From CAZFJG01 sp964410915 (GTDB lineage Bacteria; Synergistota; Synergistia; Synergistales; JAFGMB01), in NCBI GenBank assembly GCA_964410915.1, contig CAYPIU010000004.1, forward strand, positions 44,928-108,927: a stretch of 64,000 nucleotides of DNA, read 5' to 3'. The first letter of the stretch is position 1; the number at the start of each line of letters is the position of its first letter. The notes below the pieces were generated by a model. That model ran no database searches. It was not told where the DNA came from and saw nothing but the letters and a program-made list of their open reading frames with translations. The position numbers and the translations under genes were made by a program. This document shows positions 16,660 to 26,319 of this stretch, in pieces.

Positions 16660-18771
16660 ATGGAATTCGAAAGGCCCAAGGAAATATTCGGGATCAATGT
16701 ATTTGACAGAAAGGTTATGAGAGAAAGATTACCGAAAGAAGTTTTTACGAAACTTGAATCATCTATAAGAGAAGGTCAAAAACTTGATCCAGGGATCGCA
16801 GATATGGTAGCAACAGCAATGAAAGAATGGGCTGTAAACAACGGAGCTACGCATTACACTCACTGGTTCCAGCCGCGTACAGACTTTACAGCTGAAAAAC
16901 ATATGGCTTTTCTCTATTCTGATGAAAATGGTGTCCCTCTTGAATCATTCAAAGGTAGCGAACTTGTTCAGAGCGAACCGGATGCATCATCATTTCCATC
17001 CGGTGGAATAAGATCCACCTTTGAGGCCAGGGGGTACACTGCATGGGATCCTTCAAGCCCTGCCTTTATTGTCCATAGTAAAAAGGGAGGAACTCTGTGC
17101 ATACCATCCGTCTTCATATCTTATGACGGTACACCTCTGGATCTTAAAACCCCCTTGCTGAAGGGACTTGACGTGATAGAGAACAATGCCATGAGGCTTC
17201 TGAAACTTTTTGGCAACAGGACCGTAAAATGGACAAATGTCACACTGGGACCAGAACAGGAATATTTCCTCATAGATCAGGAGATCGCTTCAAAACGTCC
17301 TGACCTGCAGTTCTGTGGGAGAACTATCCTGGGATCTGCTCCCCCCAAGGGGCAGCAGATGGAAGACCATTATTTCGGCTCTATACACCCAAGGATACTT
17401 TCATTTATGGAAGATGTCGAAAGAGACCTATACAGGCTTGGCCTGCCTCTGACCACGAGGCACAATGAAGTTGCACCCTGCCAGTTCGAATGTGCTCCGC
17501 AAGCCAGTGAAGCAAACCTGGGATGCGATCAGAATCAGCTTCTTATGGAAACTTTAAGAAAAATGGCAAGACGCCATGGCCTGACATTGCTTTTACACGA
17601 AAAACCCTTTGCAGGCCTGAATGGAAGCGGTAAACATATCAACTTCTCCATAGCAGACAGTGAGGGCAGGAACCTGTTGAAACCATCAAACAATTACAGG
17701 AAGAATGTTCAGTTCCTCACTTTCTTAAGCGCTCTTCTTCTCGGTATGTCAAAACATATCGACCTGTTGAGAGCCACAATAGCATCTCCCGGCAACATGC
17801 ACAGACTTGGCGGTAACGAAGCACCTCCGGCAATAATGAGCGTTTTTCTCGGTAAAGAGCTGGAGAGCATCCTTCAAAAGATAGAAGAGGGCCTTCCTGA
17901 AGATCTTCCTGTCAAAAACAGCATGGATCTTGGCCTCAAGAGACTTCCTTCGATCATTATGGATAACACCGACAGGAACAGGACTTCCCCTCTTGCTTTT
18001 ACAGGCAACAAGTTCGAGTTCCGAGCTCCTGGTGCTCCGCAGTCACCTGCCGGTCCGCTTACTGTCCTTGTTGCAATTTGGGCCGAAGGACTTGAAGAAA
18101 TGGCGGAAAGGATCGAGGCGAGACTTAATGAAGTCGGAATAATCGACGCTGCCCTGGACGCTATCCGATATGCGGCAAAAGAAAGCAAAAAGATACGTTT
18201 CGAAGGCAACTGCTATTCTGAAGAATGGGTCCAGGAAGCAGAAAAACGAGGCCTTACTATTGCCAATACAACACCTGAGGCACTCGATCTTTATCTCATC
18301 CCTGAACACCGGAACCTCTTTTCAAAGCTGGGCATAATGACAGACAGGGAAATTACTGCCTATTACGGGATCAGACTGGAACAGTATGTAAATACTCTGG
18401 ATATTGAGATGAGCGTATTGAATTCAATGGTATGGGAAGGGGTGCTTCCTGCTATTTCAAGGCAAATGATACTTGAAAAAGACTCTCTCTCGGCACTTGA
18501 AGATGTAAATACAGTAGAGACAGAATCGTGGGGTAAACATCTTGCCCGCCTGGGCTCCCTGAAATCCGAGCTCATCGATTCAATTGAAAAGCTTGATCAG
18601 GTCCGCAGAACTACACAGGAAATGGATCTCGAAGAAAGAGCAAGACTTCTTACAGAGGATGCATTACCTCTTTTTGAAAAGGTCCGCAGTATCTGTGACA
18701 AGAGTGAACAGCTAATAGCCCATGATATATGGCCATACCCAAGATATCGGGAATTACTCCAGATATCCTGA
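16660..18771 (+). CDS. glnN: Glutamine synthetase type III
   Basis: 703 residues from the ATG at 16660 preceded by AGGAGGG; the open frame extends 49 codons further up but that part is AT-rich leader. Large size and the N-terminus (PKEIFGINVFDRKVMRERLP) mark the GSIII class. Other signatures are HYTHWFQPRTDFTAEKH, the ATP-site LNGSGKHINFS and NDAP-like RAPGAPQSPAGP. It condenses ammonia with glutamate at the cost of ATP. It stands alone on the plus strand, with convergent T2SS genes downstream. Confidence 0.96.
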   Translation: MEFERPKEIFGINVFDRKVMRERLPKEVFTKLESSIREGQKLDPGIADMVATAMKEWAVNNGATHYTHWFQPRTDFTAEKHMAFLYSDENGVPLESFKGSELVQSEPDASSFPSGGIRSTFEARGYTAWDPSSPAFIVHSKKGGTLCIPSVFISYDGTPLDLKTPLLKGLDVIENNAMRLLKLFGNRTVKWTNVTLGPEQEYFLIDQEIASKRPDLQFCGRTILGSAPPKGQQMEDHYFGSIHPRILSFMEDVERDLYRLGLPLTTRHNEVAPCQFECAPQASEANLGCDQNQLLMETLRKMARRHGLTLLLHEKPFAGLNGSGKHINFSIADSEGRNLLKPSNNYRKNVQFLTFLSALLLGMSKHIDLLRATIASPGNMHRLGGNEAPPAIMSVFLGKELESILQKIEEGLPEDLPVKNSMDLGLKRLPSIIMDNTDRNRTSPLAFTGNKFEFRAPGAPQSPAGPLTVLVAIWAEGLEEMAERIEARLNEVGIIDAALDAIRYAAKESKKIRFEGNCYSEEWVQEAEKRGLTIANTTPEALDLYLIPEHRNLFSKLGIMTDREITAYYGIRLEQYVNTLDIEMSVLNSMVWEGVLPAISRQMILEKDSLSALEDVNTVETESWGKHLARLGSLKSELIDSIEKLDQVRRTTQEMDLEERARLLTEDALPLFEKVRSICDKSEQLIAHDIWPYPRYRELLQIS

Positions 18772-18783
18772 TATATTTGTTGA

Positions 18784-18840
18784 ACAGGAACAATGTACAG
18801 GAGATCAGTTCAAAGATGAACTCCTGTACACTGTTCCTGT
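18784..18840. repeat. Long stem-loop at the convergent 3' ends of glnN and gspH
   Basis: Nested arms pair: ACAGGAACA with TGTTCCTGT, TGTACAGG with CCTGTACA, and AGTTCA with TGAACT around an AAGA loop, about 23 pairs with one mismatch and one bulge. It covers the last codons of gspH. It may end transcription in both directions, although a T run is not evident close to it. Confidence 0.6.
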
Positions 18841-19254
18841 AACTGTAATAAAGAATTTTTCAACATTATCATTACCTGTATCATACTCAAGAGACCAGGG
18901 TGAACAGGTGCCATCAGAATAAAAGTAACAGTGTTCCGGCTGAACTTTCCATTGCCCCCTGAACTCCAGCCATTTCAGGCTTAATGTTTCCCAGACAGGC
19001 TTACCTTCTTCGTCCATGATCCGCTGTTGAGCAAACATCTTCCCATTCTGCCCAACTGACAGGCGTAATCCCGAACTGTTCGGAACTTCTGCGATCAGCC
19101 TGTTCACACTTCTCTGGAGAAGAAGTTCTGTCTGAGCAAATCTGGATGATATTCGGGGAAAAGAAATAAAAGCAAGCAATGAAAGCAATGTGACAACAAC
19201 GAGTATTTCTACAAGGGTAAACCCTCTTTCGGCATTTGTTCTCAAATGTCTCAT
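18805..19254 (-). CDS. gspH: Type II secretion minor pseudopilin (GspH-like)
   Basis: 149 residues from an ATG that overlaps the gspG stop as ATGA. The class III signal RGFTLVEILVVVTLLSLLAF gives prepilin peptidase cleavage after the glycine and a methylated Phe. The mature part is short and beta-rich, as in GspH. It is the last gene of the T2SS operon. GspH is assigned by position next to gspG and by size; another minor pseudopilin is possible. Confidence 0.7.
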   Translation of the reverse strand: MRHLRTNAERGFTLVEILVVVTLLSLLAFISFPRISSRFAQTELLLQRSVNRLIAEVPNSSGLRLSVGQNGKMFAQQRIMDEEGKPVWETLSLKWLEFRGQWKVQPEHCYFYSDGTCSPWSLEYDTGNDNVEKFFITVTGTVYRSSSLN

Positions 19255-19688
19255 TCCCAACTCGTTATATCTGAGTTATCTCCTTCCCCGCCTTCTTCAC
19301 CATCCGGACCGGGAGAAAATATATCATACTCACCGTGATCTCCAGGACAGCGATAAATATATTCATTACCCCAGGGATCAAACGGCATTTTTTTCATATA
19401 ACCGTTTTCCCGGTATTTTCTTGGCTCAGGTGATATCCCGGGCTTTTCAACCAATGCCTCAAGACCCTGTTCTGTGGTTGGGTAAAAACCATTGTCAAGC
19501 TTGAAAAGATCAAGTGCCTGTTCTATCTCCCTTATCTGTACAAGTGTAGCTGTTCGTTTCGCCTCCTCCCCTCGGCCAACTATTCTTGGAACGACAAGAG
19601 ATGCAAGAAGACCCAGAACAACAACTACCACAAGTATTTCTACAAGAGTAAAACCTTTTCTTCTACCATTATTGTATTTTTTAACCAT
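19251..19688 (-). CDS. gspG: Type II secretion major pseudopilin GspG
   Basis: 145 residues. The signal RKGFTLVEILVVVVVLGLLA and the family-specific features GFYPTTEQGLEALVEKP, KKMPFDPWGNEYIYRCPG and GEYDIFSPGPDG, where calcium binds in GspG, make this a secure call. GspG polymerises into the pseudopilus that pushes folded substrates through the secretin. A putative prepilin peptidase gene is not in the window. Confidence 0.95.
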   Translation of the reverse strand: MVKKYNNGRRKGFTLVEILVVVVVLGLLASLVVPRIVGRGEEAKRTATLVQIREIEQALDLFKLDNGFYPTTEQGLEALVEKPGISPEPRKYRENGYMKKMPFDPWGNEYIYRCPGDHGEYDIFSPGPDGEEGGEGDNSDITSWE

Positions 19689-19757
19689 TCATCAAACACC
19701 TCCAGACGGTTCTTGTTAATTGTGTAGATAAATTTACTTATTCGACTTATAACCCTA

Positions 19758-20912
19758 TTATCTTACAAGACTCGACAGATCAAAAATAGGAAGTAATATG
19801 GAAATAACTACAAAACCAACGATCAGGCCAAGAAACAATACCATTAACGGTTCGATGAGATTCGTCAGTCTTTCCATGTTGTTCCTGCTTATTTCCCAGT
19901 AGTTTTCAGATATTCTCCGTAGAGATCCAGGGAGATCTCCTCCCATTTCACCTACCCTGATTATGTAAACCATATCATCAGGGAAAGACCCCTCCTTCTC
20001 CATAGCTCTGTCAAATCTATAACCGCCTTTGACATGTTCCGCAACCCTGAGCCATCTTTCAGGGATCGTATCCATGGTTGAGGACATTTTTAGCGCCTGC
20101 ACGAGGGGAATACCTGAATCAAGCAAAGTGGAAACATGAGAACAAACAAGAGCCATTGTAATTTTTTCCCTTATCCTGCGAAAAAAAGGTAAACCCTTTC
20201 TGCCTTTTTTTCTGTATATATAAAGCAGGATCAGAAAAACTATAATTCCCGGAACAAAAAGGACTTTGACCCATGATGAGATAAAAATAAGAATTTTTGT
20301 TGGAATTGGAAGAGATTGACCAAGATCCTCAAAGAGGGATGAAAGCCTTGGGACAACATAAGTCAGCAGAAACACTACCACACCGATACCGATCAGGCTC
20401 ATTACCAATGGGTAGGTCAGGGCCGATCTGACCTTTCTGTGAAGAGTTACTTCAACTCTGAGCTGCTCTGCCAGCTGATCCAGAACACGTATAAGATTGC
20501 CGCTTTTTTCACCTGATTCTATCACTCCCGTAACACTTTCACGGAAAAGACCTATACCAGTTATAGCAGAAGCAAAACTCTTTCCTCCCTCAACTTCTTC
20601 GAGAAGTCGGGAATATATCTCACCAGTCCTTCTTCCCTGAGACTGTCTTGAAAGGACTCTGAGGGAATCAGCAAGATGAAGGCCACTTTTAAGATAGGAA
20701 GAAACATTCCTGCAAAAGTCAGCCTGGTCCTCAAGCTTGAGAGACTTGCCCATTCTGCTGATCTTTTTTCCCCCCCGTGTTTCGAGAACGTCAACTACTA
20801 CCAACCCTTTGTTTTCAAGCTGATCTATTGCAGAAGCCGCTGAAGCGGCTTCGACAAATCCTTTATGGACCTTGCTCTGAGAATCATAAGCTTTGTAAGA
20901 ATAACGGGACAT
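19758..20912 (-). CDS. gspF: Type II secretion inner-membrane protein GspF
   Basis: 384 residues. Two repeated cytoplasmic helical domains are each followed by membrane segments, with a third at the C-terminus (LMVLFLGLIVGFVVISILLPIF). The FCRNVSSYLKSGLHLADSL and ALVCSHVSTLLDSGIPLVQAL segments are the two copies of the T2SSF domain. GspF is the polytopic core of the inner-membrane platform. Starts two bases after gspE. Confidence 0.93.
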   Translation of the reverse strand: MSRYSYKAYDSQSKVHKGFVEAASAASAIDQLENKGLVVVDVLETRGGKKISRMGKSLKLEDQADFCRNVSSYLKSGLHLADSLRVLSRQSQGRRTGEIYSRLLEEVEGGKSFASAITGIGLFRESVTGVIESGEKSGNLIRVLDQLAEQLRVEVTLHRKVRSALTYPLVMSLIGIGVVVFLLTYVVPRLSSLFEDLGQSLPIPTKILIFISSWVKVLFVPGIIVFLILLYIYRKKGRKGLPFFRRIREKITMALVCSHVSTLLDSGIPLVQALKMSSTMDTIPERWLRVAEHVKGGYRFDRAMEKEGSFPDDMVYIIRVGEMGGDLPGSLRRISENYWEISRNNMERLTNLIEPLMVLFLGLIVGFVVISILLPIFDLSSLVR

Positions 20913-20914
20913 TA

Positions 20915-22444
20915 TCAGTCTTCCCCGGTTACCCTTATAAGTTCTTCGGGAGAAGTTATCCCGTCTTTAACCTTTTCAAGACCTATTTCCCATAGAGTTC
21001 TGAAACCCTTGCGTTTTGCCATTTGCCTGAGATCCGCTGCCGTACATGAACCCGATATTGCCGCAACTATCTCTTCATCGGCAATAAACTGCTCATAAAG
21101 ACCAACTCTGTCTTTAAAACCGGTATAATTGCAATGTTCACATCCCCGTCCGCGATAGGCTGTCTCTATCCCCTGTTCTTTCATAATTACAGGAGGGGAG
21201 ACCGGCTCGATACATTCAGGGCATATCCGTCTTACCAGCCTTTGAGCGACTGAACCAACCAGAGAACCCGCAGCAAGATAAGGTTCTATTCCCATATCTA
21301 TAAGCCTGACAACTGCACTTACCGAATCATTGGTATGGAGCGTGGAAAGAACGAGATGGCCCGTCAATGATGCCTGCACGCCTATGTGAGCAGTGTCATA
21401 ATCCCTCATTTCCCCTATCATGATAATATCCGGGTCCTGTCTTAGGATCGACCGGAGAGCAGAAGAAAAAGTCATTCCTGCTTTTACGTTGACCTGGATC
21501 TGCCCCACTCCCGGAAGATCATATTCAATAGGATCCTCAACAGTAATAAGATTGACATCAGGTGAAGAGAGAGCCTGCAGGATAGCATACATTGTAGTAG
21601 TCTTACCGGAACCTGTAGGTCCAGTAAAAAGGATCATACCATTGGGTTCACGAATAAGTCTTTCCATTGCAGTTCTTTCCTGTGAGGACATGCCAAGATC
21701 CTCAAGGGTAAGAAGACCACGATTTTTATCAAGAATTCGCAATGCAATTCTTTCTCCATGCTGTGTTGGAACAACACTTACCCTGATATCAACTTCCTTT
21801 TCACCTATGGTTATTCCAATACGTCCATCCTGAGGCACCAGGTGTTCGGCAATATCCATACGCGCCATTACCTTTATTCTGCTGGTTAGAGGAGCCTGGT
21901 GAGTTCTGGGTAATCGCAGCCTGTCATTAAGTACACCGTCTACCCTGAATCTTACCTGAACATGTCCCTCATAAGGTTCAATATGTATGTCAGTGACCCG
22001 ATGTCTCACAGCATCAAGAATGAGACCGTTTACAAGTTTAATAACCGGAACGTCGACAGAATCAGACAAAACATCCTCTCTGGCCAGATCATCAATATCA
22101 TCAATGCCTTCCATAGCCTGGATATTGTCATCTGTTACACCAGCCTTGACATCATAAAGAGAATTCAGGACATTCAATATGGTCTCCTCACGATGGATCT
22201 CCAGTTCAACTGGATATCCCATTGCGGCGCCAAGTATCTGCGCATTGGGGAAAAGAGAATAGCAGGATGCTGCAACTATGATCGTTTCATCCTCTTTTCT
22301 CACTGGAAGAATTTTAAGCTGTCTTAAAGTGTCCAGACTTATAGAGACAGGTATCAGATCAGCAATAACCTGTACAGCAGGAAGCCTGGATCCTTTTTCT
22401 TCAATTATTTCAGTCTTTTTTCCGGCTTTCTGTCCCTGAGGCAA
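20915..22444 (-). CDS. gspE: Type II secretion ATPase GspE
   Basis: 509 residues. An N-terminal MshEN-like domain precedes the ATPase core: Walker A TGPTGSGKTTTMYAI, the Asp box TVEDPIEYDLPGVGQIQ, Walker B DPDIIMIGEMRD and the histidine box LVLSTLHTND. The tetracysteine zinc motif is present as CPEC and CEHCNYTGF. GspE drives pseudopilus assembly from the cytoplasm together with GspL and GspF. Confidence 0.95.
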   Translation of the reverse strand: MPQGQKAGKKTEIIEEKGSRLPAVQVIADLIPVSISLDTLRQLKILPVRKEDETIIVAASCYSLFPNAQILGAAMGYPVELEIHREETILNVLNSLYDVKAGVTDDNIQAMEGIDDIDDLAREDVLSDSVDVPVIKLVNGLILDAVRHRVTDIHIEPYEGHVQVRFRVDGVLNDRLRLPRTHQAPLTSRIKVMARMDIAEHLVPQDGRIGITIGEKEVDIRVSVVPTQHGERIALRILDKNRGLLTLEDLGMSSQERTAMERLIREPNGMILFTGPTGSGKTTTMYAILQALSSPDVNLITVEDPIEYDLPGVGQIQVNVKAGMTFSSALRSILRQDPDIIMIGEMRDYDTAHIGVQASLTGHLVLSTLHTNDSVSAVVRLIDMGIEPYLAAGSLVGSVAQRLVRRICPECIEPVSPPVIMKEQGIETAYRGRGCEHCNYTGFKDRVGLYEQFIADEEIVAAISGSCTAADLRQMAKRKGFRTLWEIGLEKVKDGITSPEELIRVTGED

Positions 22445-22502
22445 AGTTCAACACCCTTTTTCTGTAATTTTGACAGATAGTTTATTGTTAATTGAACTAT
22501 TC

Positions 22503-24377
22503 CTATTTACCTTCTCTTTCGACAACTTTCTGATATTCTCTCTCGAACCTTTCCTGCAGGCTTCTTTCAGCCTCACCCAGCCCATGATCTCCTGATATTA
22601 CAATATCCTTTGTGAATTTGTCAGCATCGGAGGGCTTTTCAAGTATGTAGGGTGTCAGAAATACCATAAGTTCCACCTTTTCGGTCTGTTTAACAGACCG
22701 GGTGAACAGATTGCCCAGCAATGGGATATATGAAAGGCCCGGTACTCTCCGTTTAAGTGATTTTTCAGCTTCCTTTATAAGCCCTCCAAGTATAACCGTC
22801 TTACTATCCTCAACCTGGACAGTTGTCTGGATCTTTCTCTTTGCCGTGACAGGAGTGTCAGTTGTCATAGCTGTAAGGACATCTTCAGTGGTCTGATCGA
22901 TCTCAAGTGAAACAAGATTACCGCTCCTTATGTGCGGCGTGACCTTTAAAATAAGTCCTGTATCTTTGTATTCATAGCTGTTCTGGACAGAGTTGGGATT
23001 TGTAATATCCGAAGTCTTTGAGCTGAGCTGAGGTATAACCTGTCCCACCTGAAGTTCACTCTCCATATTNNNNNNNNNNNNNNNNNNNNNNNNNNNNNNN
23101 NNNNNNNNNNNNNNNNNNNNNNNNNNNNNNNNNNNNNNNNNNNNNNNNNNNNNNNNNNNNNNNNNNNNNGAAATGGTCTTGTCGCCAAGCTCCGCCTCGG
23201 CAGCTATGACAAGGTTGTCCTCGATAGTTCCTCCCCATGTGGCCCAGTCGATCCCTGCATTATCAAGCTTGGTAAGGTTAACCTCAGCTATCATGCCTCT
23301 GAGCATAACCTGTCTGGGTTGAATATCTATTTTTTCAATTATATCGATGATCGACTGGAACTGACTTGGCTGTGCAGCAAAAACAAGGCTGTTGGTCGGC
23401 ACATCAGCAACAACTGTAGTAGGGGTCTCCCCCTCCTTCTGAGAGGGGCCAATCCGTGCGGCAACTGCAAGTATCTGGCTCAACTGCTCCGCCACTTTCT
23501 CTGCATCGGCATTCTTAAGCCTGTAAACGTGGAAATCCCCTCCCCTTGCAGGGACATCGAGAGAAACTAAAAGCTTCTTTGCCTCCTTCAGGGTATCCCT
23601 TTCTCCCACAAGGATGACCTGGCTGCTTGATTCATCGGCAAGTGCAACAATGTTGGCCAGCGGTCCTGACTTATCCTTGGCAAGAGTGGAAAGATGGGAT
23701 GCAAGGACTCTCGCTGAAGCATGATCGAGCGGAACTGACTCTGTTGTCCTTATACTTCCGGCCACATCAAGGGTCTGTACAAGACTTATCGACCTGTTTA
23801 CATCAACTGCTCTTCCGGTGAGCAGGATCTCATTGCCTGTTCCTACAGGAAATATACCGACTGCTTTCCCTGAGGCCTCTTTAACCGCATTCGCTATAAA
23901 ATCCGATGTAACGTAATGGAGAGGAACAACCTGGGCTACCATCTGCTCTCCTATACCCGGACCAGTTCTGCCTTTCCTGATAATGTTCTCCGGAGCAGCC
24001 CCTTCCTTCATGGACATGACCTTACTGTAATCACCCATTTGATGGATAGTCAGACCATTCATTTCAAGAACCGAGAGCATTATCTGTCTTGCCTGGTCAA
24101 TGGAAACTGAATGTGGCGAAAGAACCGAGATATTCCCTTTGACAGAAGGAGGAACGATTATGTTCTCGTTCAGAAGTTCTGACATGAAATGAATGAAAGT
24201 AACTATTTCAATATCAGAAAAATTAAACTGTGCCCTGCCGGAATCCCGCATTATCCTTGCAGCTTCGACAAGGTTCTCTTCATCCTGGAGATTCTTTCCC
24301 TCCTGGGCAACAGCCGGAGTTATACCGGCGATAAATATAAAAACAAGAATTAAAATAGCTATCCTGGGCAATTTCAT
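22503..24377 (-). CDS. gspD: Type II secretion secretin GspD (interrupted by an assembly gap)
   Basis: A signal peptide (LPRIAILILVFIFIAGITPAVA) is followed by the N0 and N1-N3 domains and then the secretin barrel, with VILGGLIKEAEKSLKRRVPGLSYIP-type beta-lip features and the closing MVFLTPYILEKP. The secretin forms the outer-membrane channel. The 100 N at 23070-23169 replace the start of the secretin domain. The reading frame is continuous across the N, but the segment between GIDWATWGG and LQVGQVIPQ is about 30 residues shorter than usual, so the real gap is probably longer than 100 bases. Confidence 0.93.
   Translation of the reverse strand: MKLPRIAILILVFIFIAGITPAVAQEGKNLQDEENLVEAARIMRDSGRAQFNFSDIEIVTFIHFMSELLNENIIVPPSVKGNISVLSPHSVSIDQARQIMLSVLEMNGLTIHQMGDYSKVMSMKEGAAPENIIRKGRTGPGIGEQMVAQVVPLHYVTSDFIANAVKEASGKAVGIFPVGTGNEILLTGRAVDVNRSISLVQTLDVAGSIRTTESVPLDHASARVLASHLSTLAKDKSGPLANIVALADESSSQVILVGERDTLKEAKKLLVSLDVPARGGDFHVYRLKNADAEKVAEQLSQILAVAARIGPSQKEGETPTTVVADVPTNSLVFAAQPSQFQSIIDIIEKIDIQPRQVMLRGMIAEVNLTKLDNAGIDWATWGGTIEDNLVIAAEAELGDKTIXXXXXXXXXXXXXXXXXXXXXXXXXXXXXXXXXXNMESELQVGQVIPQLSSKTSDITNPNSVQNSYEYKDTGLILKVTPHIRSGNLVSLEIDQTTEDVLTAMTTDTPVTAKRKIQTTVQVEDSKTVILGGLIKEAEKSLKRRVPGLSYIPLLGNLFTRSVKQTEKVELMVFLTPYILEKPSDADKFTKDIVISGDHGLGEAERSLQERFEREYQKVVEREGK
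23070..23169. other. Assembly gap of 100 N inside gspD
   Basis: Exactly 100 undetermined bases, the standard placeholder for a scaffold gap of unknown size. It hides the beginning of the secretin domain. Confidence 0.98.
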
Positions 24378-24398
24378 AAGAAAACCTCGCTTTCCCGA

Positions 24399-24734
24399 TT
24401 ACGGTTGATAAAGTAATAGGTGCCTTTCCTTGAATGAAAGGTCAAGAGTCCTGTAGTTAACTGTCCATTGACCTTCGAGAACCGGTATTGAATGTTTCCT
24501 CAATTCCCATGAAAATCCCTCTTCTTCCCCACTGTCAGTAAGGACACCCCTTATAGCAGAGAACTGGAGTTCCTTTCCTTTTGAGATAAGTTCGCGTTGA
24601 ACTCTTACTTCCTCAAGAGTCCTGTGGGACATGGTCACAAGCTTAATGGATGCAGCTCCGGCAAGTCCCAGTATAACTACGGCAATAAGGACCTCGATCA
24701 GTGTAAACGCTCCTTTTTTTTTCATTTTACTCAC
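24399..24734 (-). CDS. gspI: Type II secretion minor pseudopilin (GspI-like)
   Basis: 111 residues. The prepilin signal KKKGAFTLIEVLIAVVILGLAGA has cleavage after the glycine before Ala-Phe rather than Phe. The EVLIA(V)VILG pattern and short length (with an early conserved region SHRTLEEVRVQRELISKGKELQ) fit GspI. It overlaps gspC by four bases and lies before gspD. Assignment among minor pseudopilins is by size and pattern. Confidence 0.7.
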   Translation of the reverse strand: MSKMKKKGAFTLIEVLIAVVILGLAGAASIKLVTMSHRTLEEVRVQRELISKGKELQFSAIRGVLTDSGEEEGFSWELRKHSIPVLEGQWTVNYRTLDLSFKERHLLLYQP

Positions 24735-25711
24735 CTGACTACATAGGTTAATGGTACTGATTTACCATCTCTGAGTACTTCTACATCAAAATTGGTACCA
24801 CCCATCAGAGAATTTATGGCATTGGAAATATCTCCCATATTTGTCATTGGAATACCATTAACTGAACGGACGATGTCACCCTTCTGAACTCCAAGTTCCT
24901 TTAAAAGGCTGTCCTTGGCTATCCACTGGACCTGCATCCCTAAAGGATCCTCATTATCAAACTTCGCTCTAAGTCTGACTTTTTTAAGCTCATCAAAGGG
25001 GTTCATAAGCAGCTTGTTTACAAGCTCTCTCGGTACTTCCCCGGATTTGCCATTTTCCGGAGCTGAAACTTCATATTGCCTGGCAACAGACCCGGAATTA
25101 TTGTTACTCCTGTTCGGAGAGGTATTTCTGGATACATTTGGTGAATTCCCTTTCGAACTCTCTGAAAAAAGCAAGGGGAGAAAATACTTTTCTTCATTTT
25201 TTGAAAAGATAGCAAGACCTGATCTTACTTCATCCAGCCTGTATCCACCATAGGATTGCCCTGAAAGAAGGAAAAGTTCATTATCCATGTACTTTATTCT
25301 TACGCCTATGCCCGGGAGTGTTCCTACAAGGACCATATCATCTATCCCGGCCACAGGTGCCTCGCTGACCCTTGTCTCCACCGGCTCCTCCTTTTTTCTT
25401 GTCATGGCACTGAAAGGATTGGCTCTTACAAAATCTTTTAATGAGGGAAGCCCTGTGTCGGTAACACTCCTATCCAGGATCCGTCGGTCAGCATCCACAG
25501 CCAACTCGGCTCTTGTTTCCATATTATTACGGACAAGAACAGCATGCAGTAATACATCTGCAGAAAAACCCACTGATACACCTAAAAGAATTACAACAAT
25601 GAATGGAACGGACATCCTTAAAGATTTAACGGGAATATCCAGAATTCCCCTTTTCAGAAGATCACTTTTAAACCAGGAGAAAAAACCCTTTTTTGGAAAT
25701 CCGGGCATCAA
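24731..25711 (-). CDS. gspC: Type II secretion protein GspC with PDZ domain
   Basis: 326 residues. A cytoplasmic N-terminus is followed by one membrane helix (about 33-58), the homology region with DMVLVGTLPG, a low-complexity Ser/Asn linker, and a C-terminal PDZ-like domain with KDSLLKELGVQKGDIVRSVNG. GspC links the inner-membrane platform to the secretin. The four-base overlap with gspN supports one operon. Confidence 0.85.
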   Translation of the reverse strand: MMPGFPKKGFFSWFKSDLLKRGILDIPVKSLRMSVPFIVVILLGVSVGFSADVLLHAVLVRNNMETRAELAVDADRRILDRSVTDTGLPSLKDFVRANPFSAMTRKKEEPVETRVSEAPVAGIDDMVLVGTLPGIGVRIKYMDNELFLLSGQSYGGYRLDEVRSGLAIFSKNEEKYFLPLLFSESSKGNSPNVSRNTSPNRSNNNSGSVARQYEVSAPENGKSGEVPRELVNKLLMNPFDELKKVRLRAKFDNEDPLGMQVQWIAKDSLLKELGVQKGDIVRSVNGIPMTNMGDISNAINSLMGGTNFDVEVLRDGKSVPLTYVVR

Positions 25712-26319
25712 TTATCACTCCCTGTTGAAAGTTCCCATTGACCCGAAGATATCCTGTTGATCGGGAGGAAACCGCCAAGTGAATAGAACATACTGTCCAT
25801 CTGTTCAGGAACTTCAATATCAATATCAGCATAAGAGAACTTCCGCTTATCAGGATCAATGGAAAGATCTCCTTTAATGCCGATGTCACCAGTAACTGAT
25901 ACTTGTTCTATATCAATAGTGTTGAGACCAGCTCTCAGATCAAGGGACCCTTTGATCTCAAGATCCTGCTGCTCAACAAGGGAAGTTCTTAAAAGGCTTT
26001 CGGGAAAACTAATATTGAAAACCAGACCCATCCCTGTAAGTGAAACCAAAGCCCTGGGCTTGATCTTTACATGTTGAAAAGATAATCTGCCGGCAAAAGA
26101 ATTCACTTTAACATTATTAAAGGAAATAACAGGGCTGATCCTTCCTCTGGATGTTACATTGTCCCATTCAGCGAGGATCCCATTCTGGCGAAGTGTCTGA
26201 CTTACATGGGAAGCAACATATTCTCCCGTGTTAACCCATGGGAAAAACCACCATCCCGAAAAAATAAGGACTATAAAAAAAACAATCACCAAGAAAGCAG
26301 TTTTAAGGTATTTTTTCAT
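25708..26319 (-). CDS. gspN: Type II secretion protein GspN-like
   Basis: 203 residues with one N-terminal membrane helix (about 7-28) and an extracytoplasmic beta-rich part (WWFFPWVNTGEYVASHVSQTL onward). The layout is that of GspN-family proteins, which are accessory and of unclear role. Called from position between gspM and gspC plus fold pattern; sequence resemblance is weak. Confidence 0.6.
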   Translation of the reverse strand: MKKYLKTAFLVIVFFIVLIFSGWWFFPWVNTGEYVASHVSQTLRQNGILAEWDNVTSRGRISPVISFNNVKVNSFAGRLSFQHVKIKPRALVSLTGMGLVFNISFPESLLRTSLVEQQDLEIKGSLDLRAGLNTIDIEQVSVTGDIGIKGDLSIDPDKRKFSYADIDIEVPEQMDSMFYSLGGFLPINRISSGQWELSTGSDN

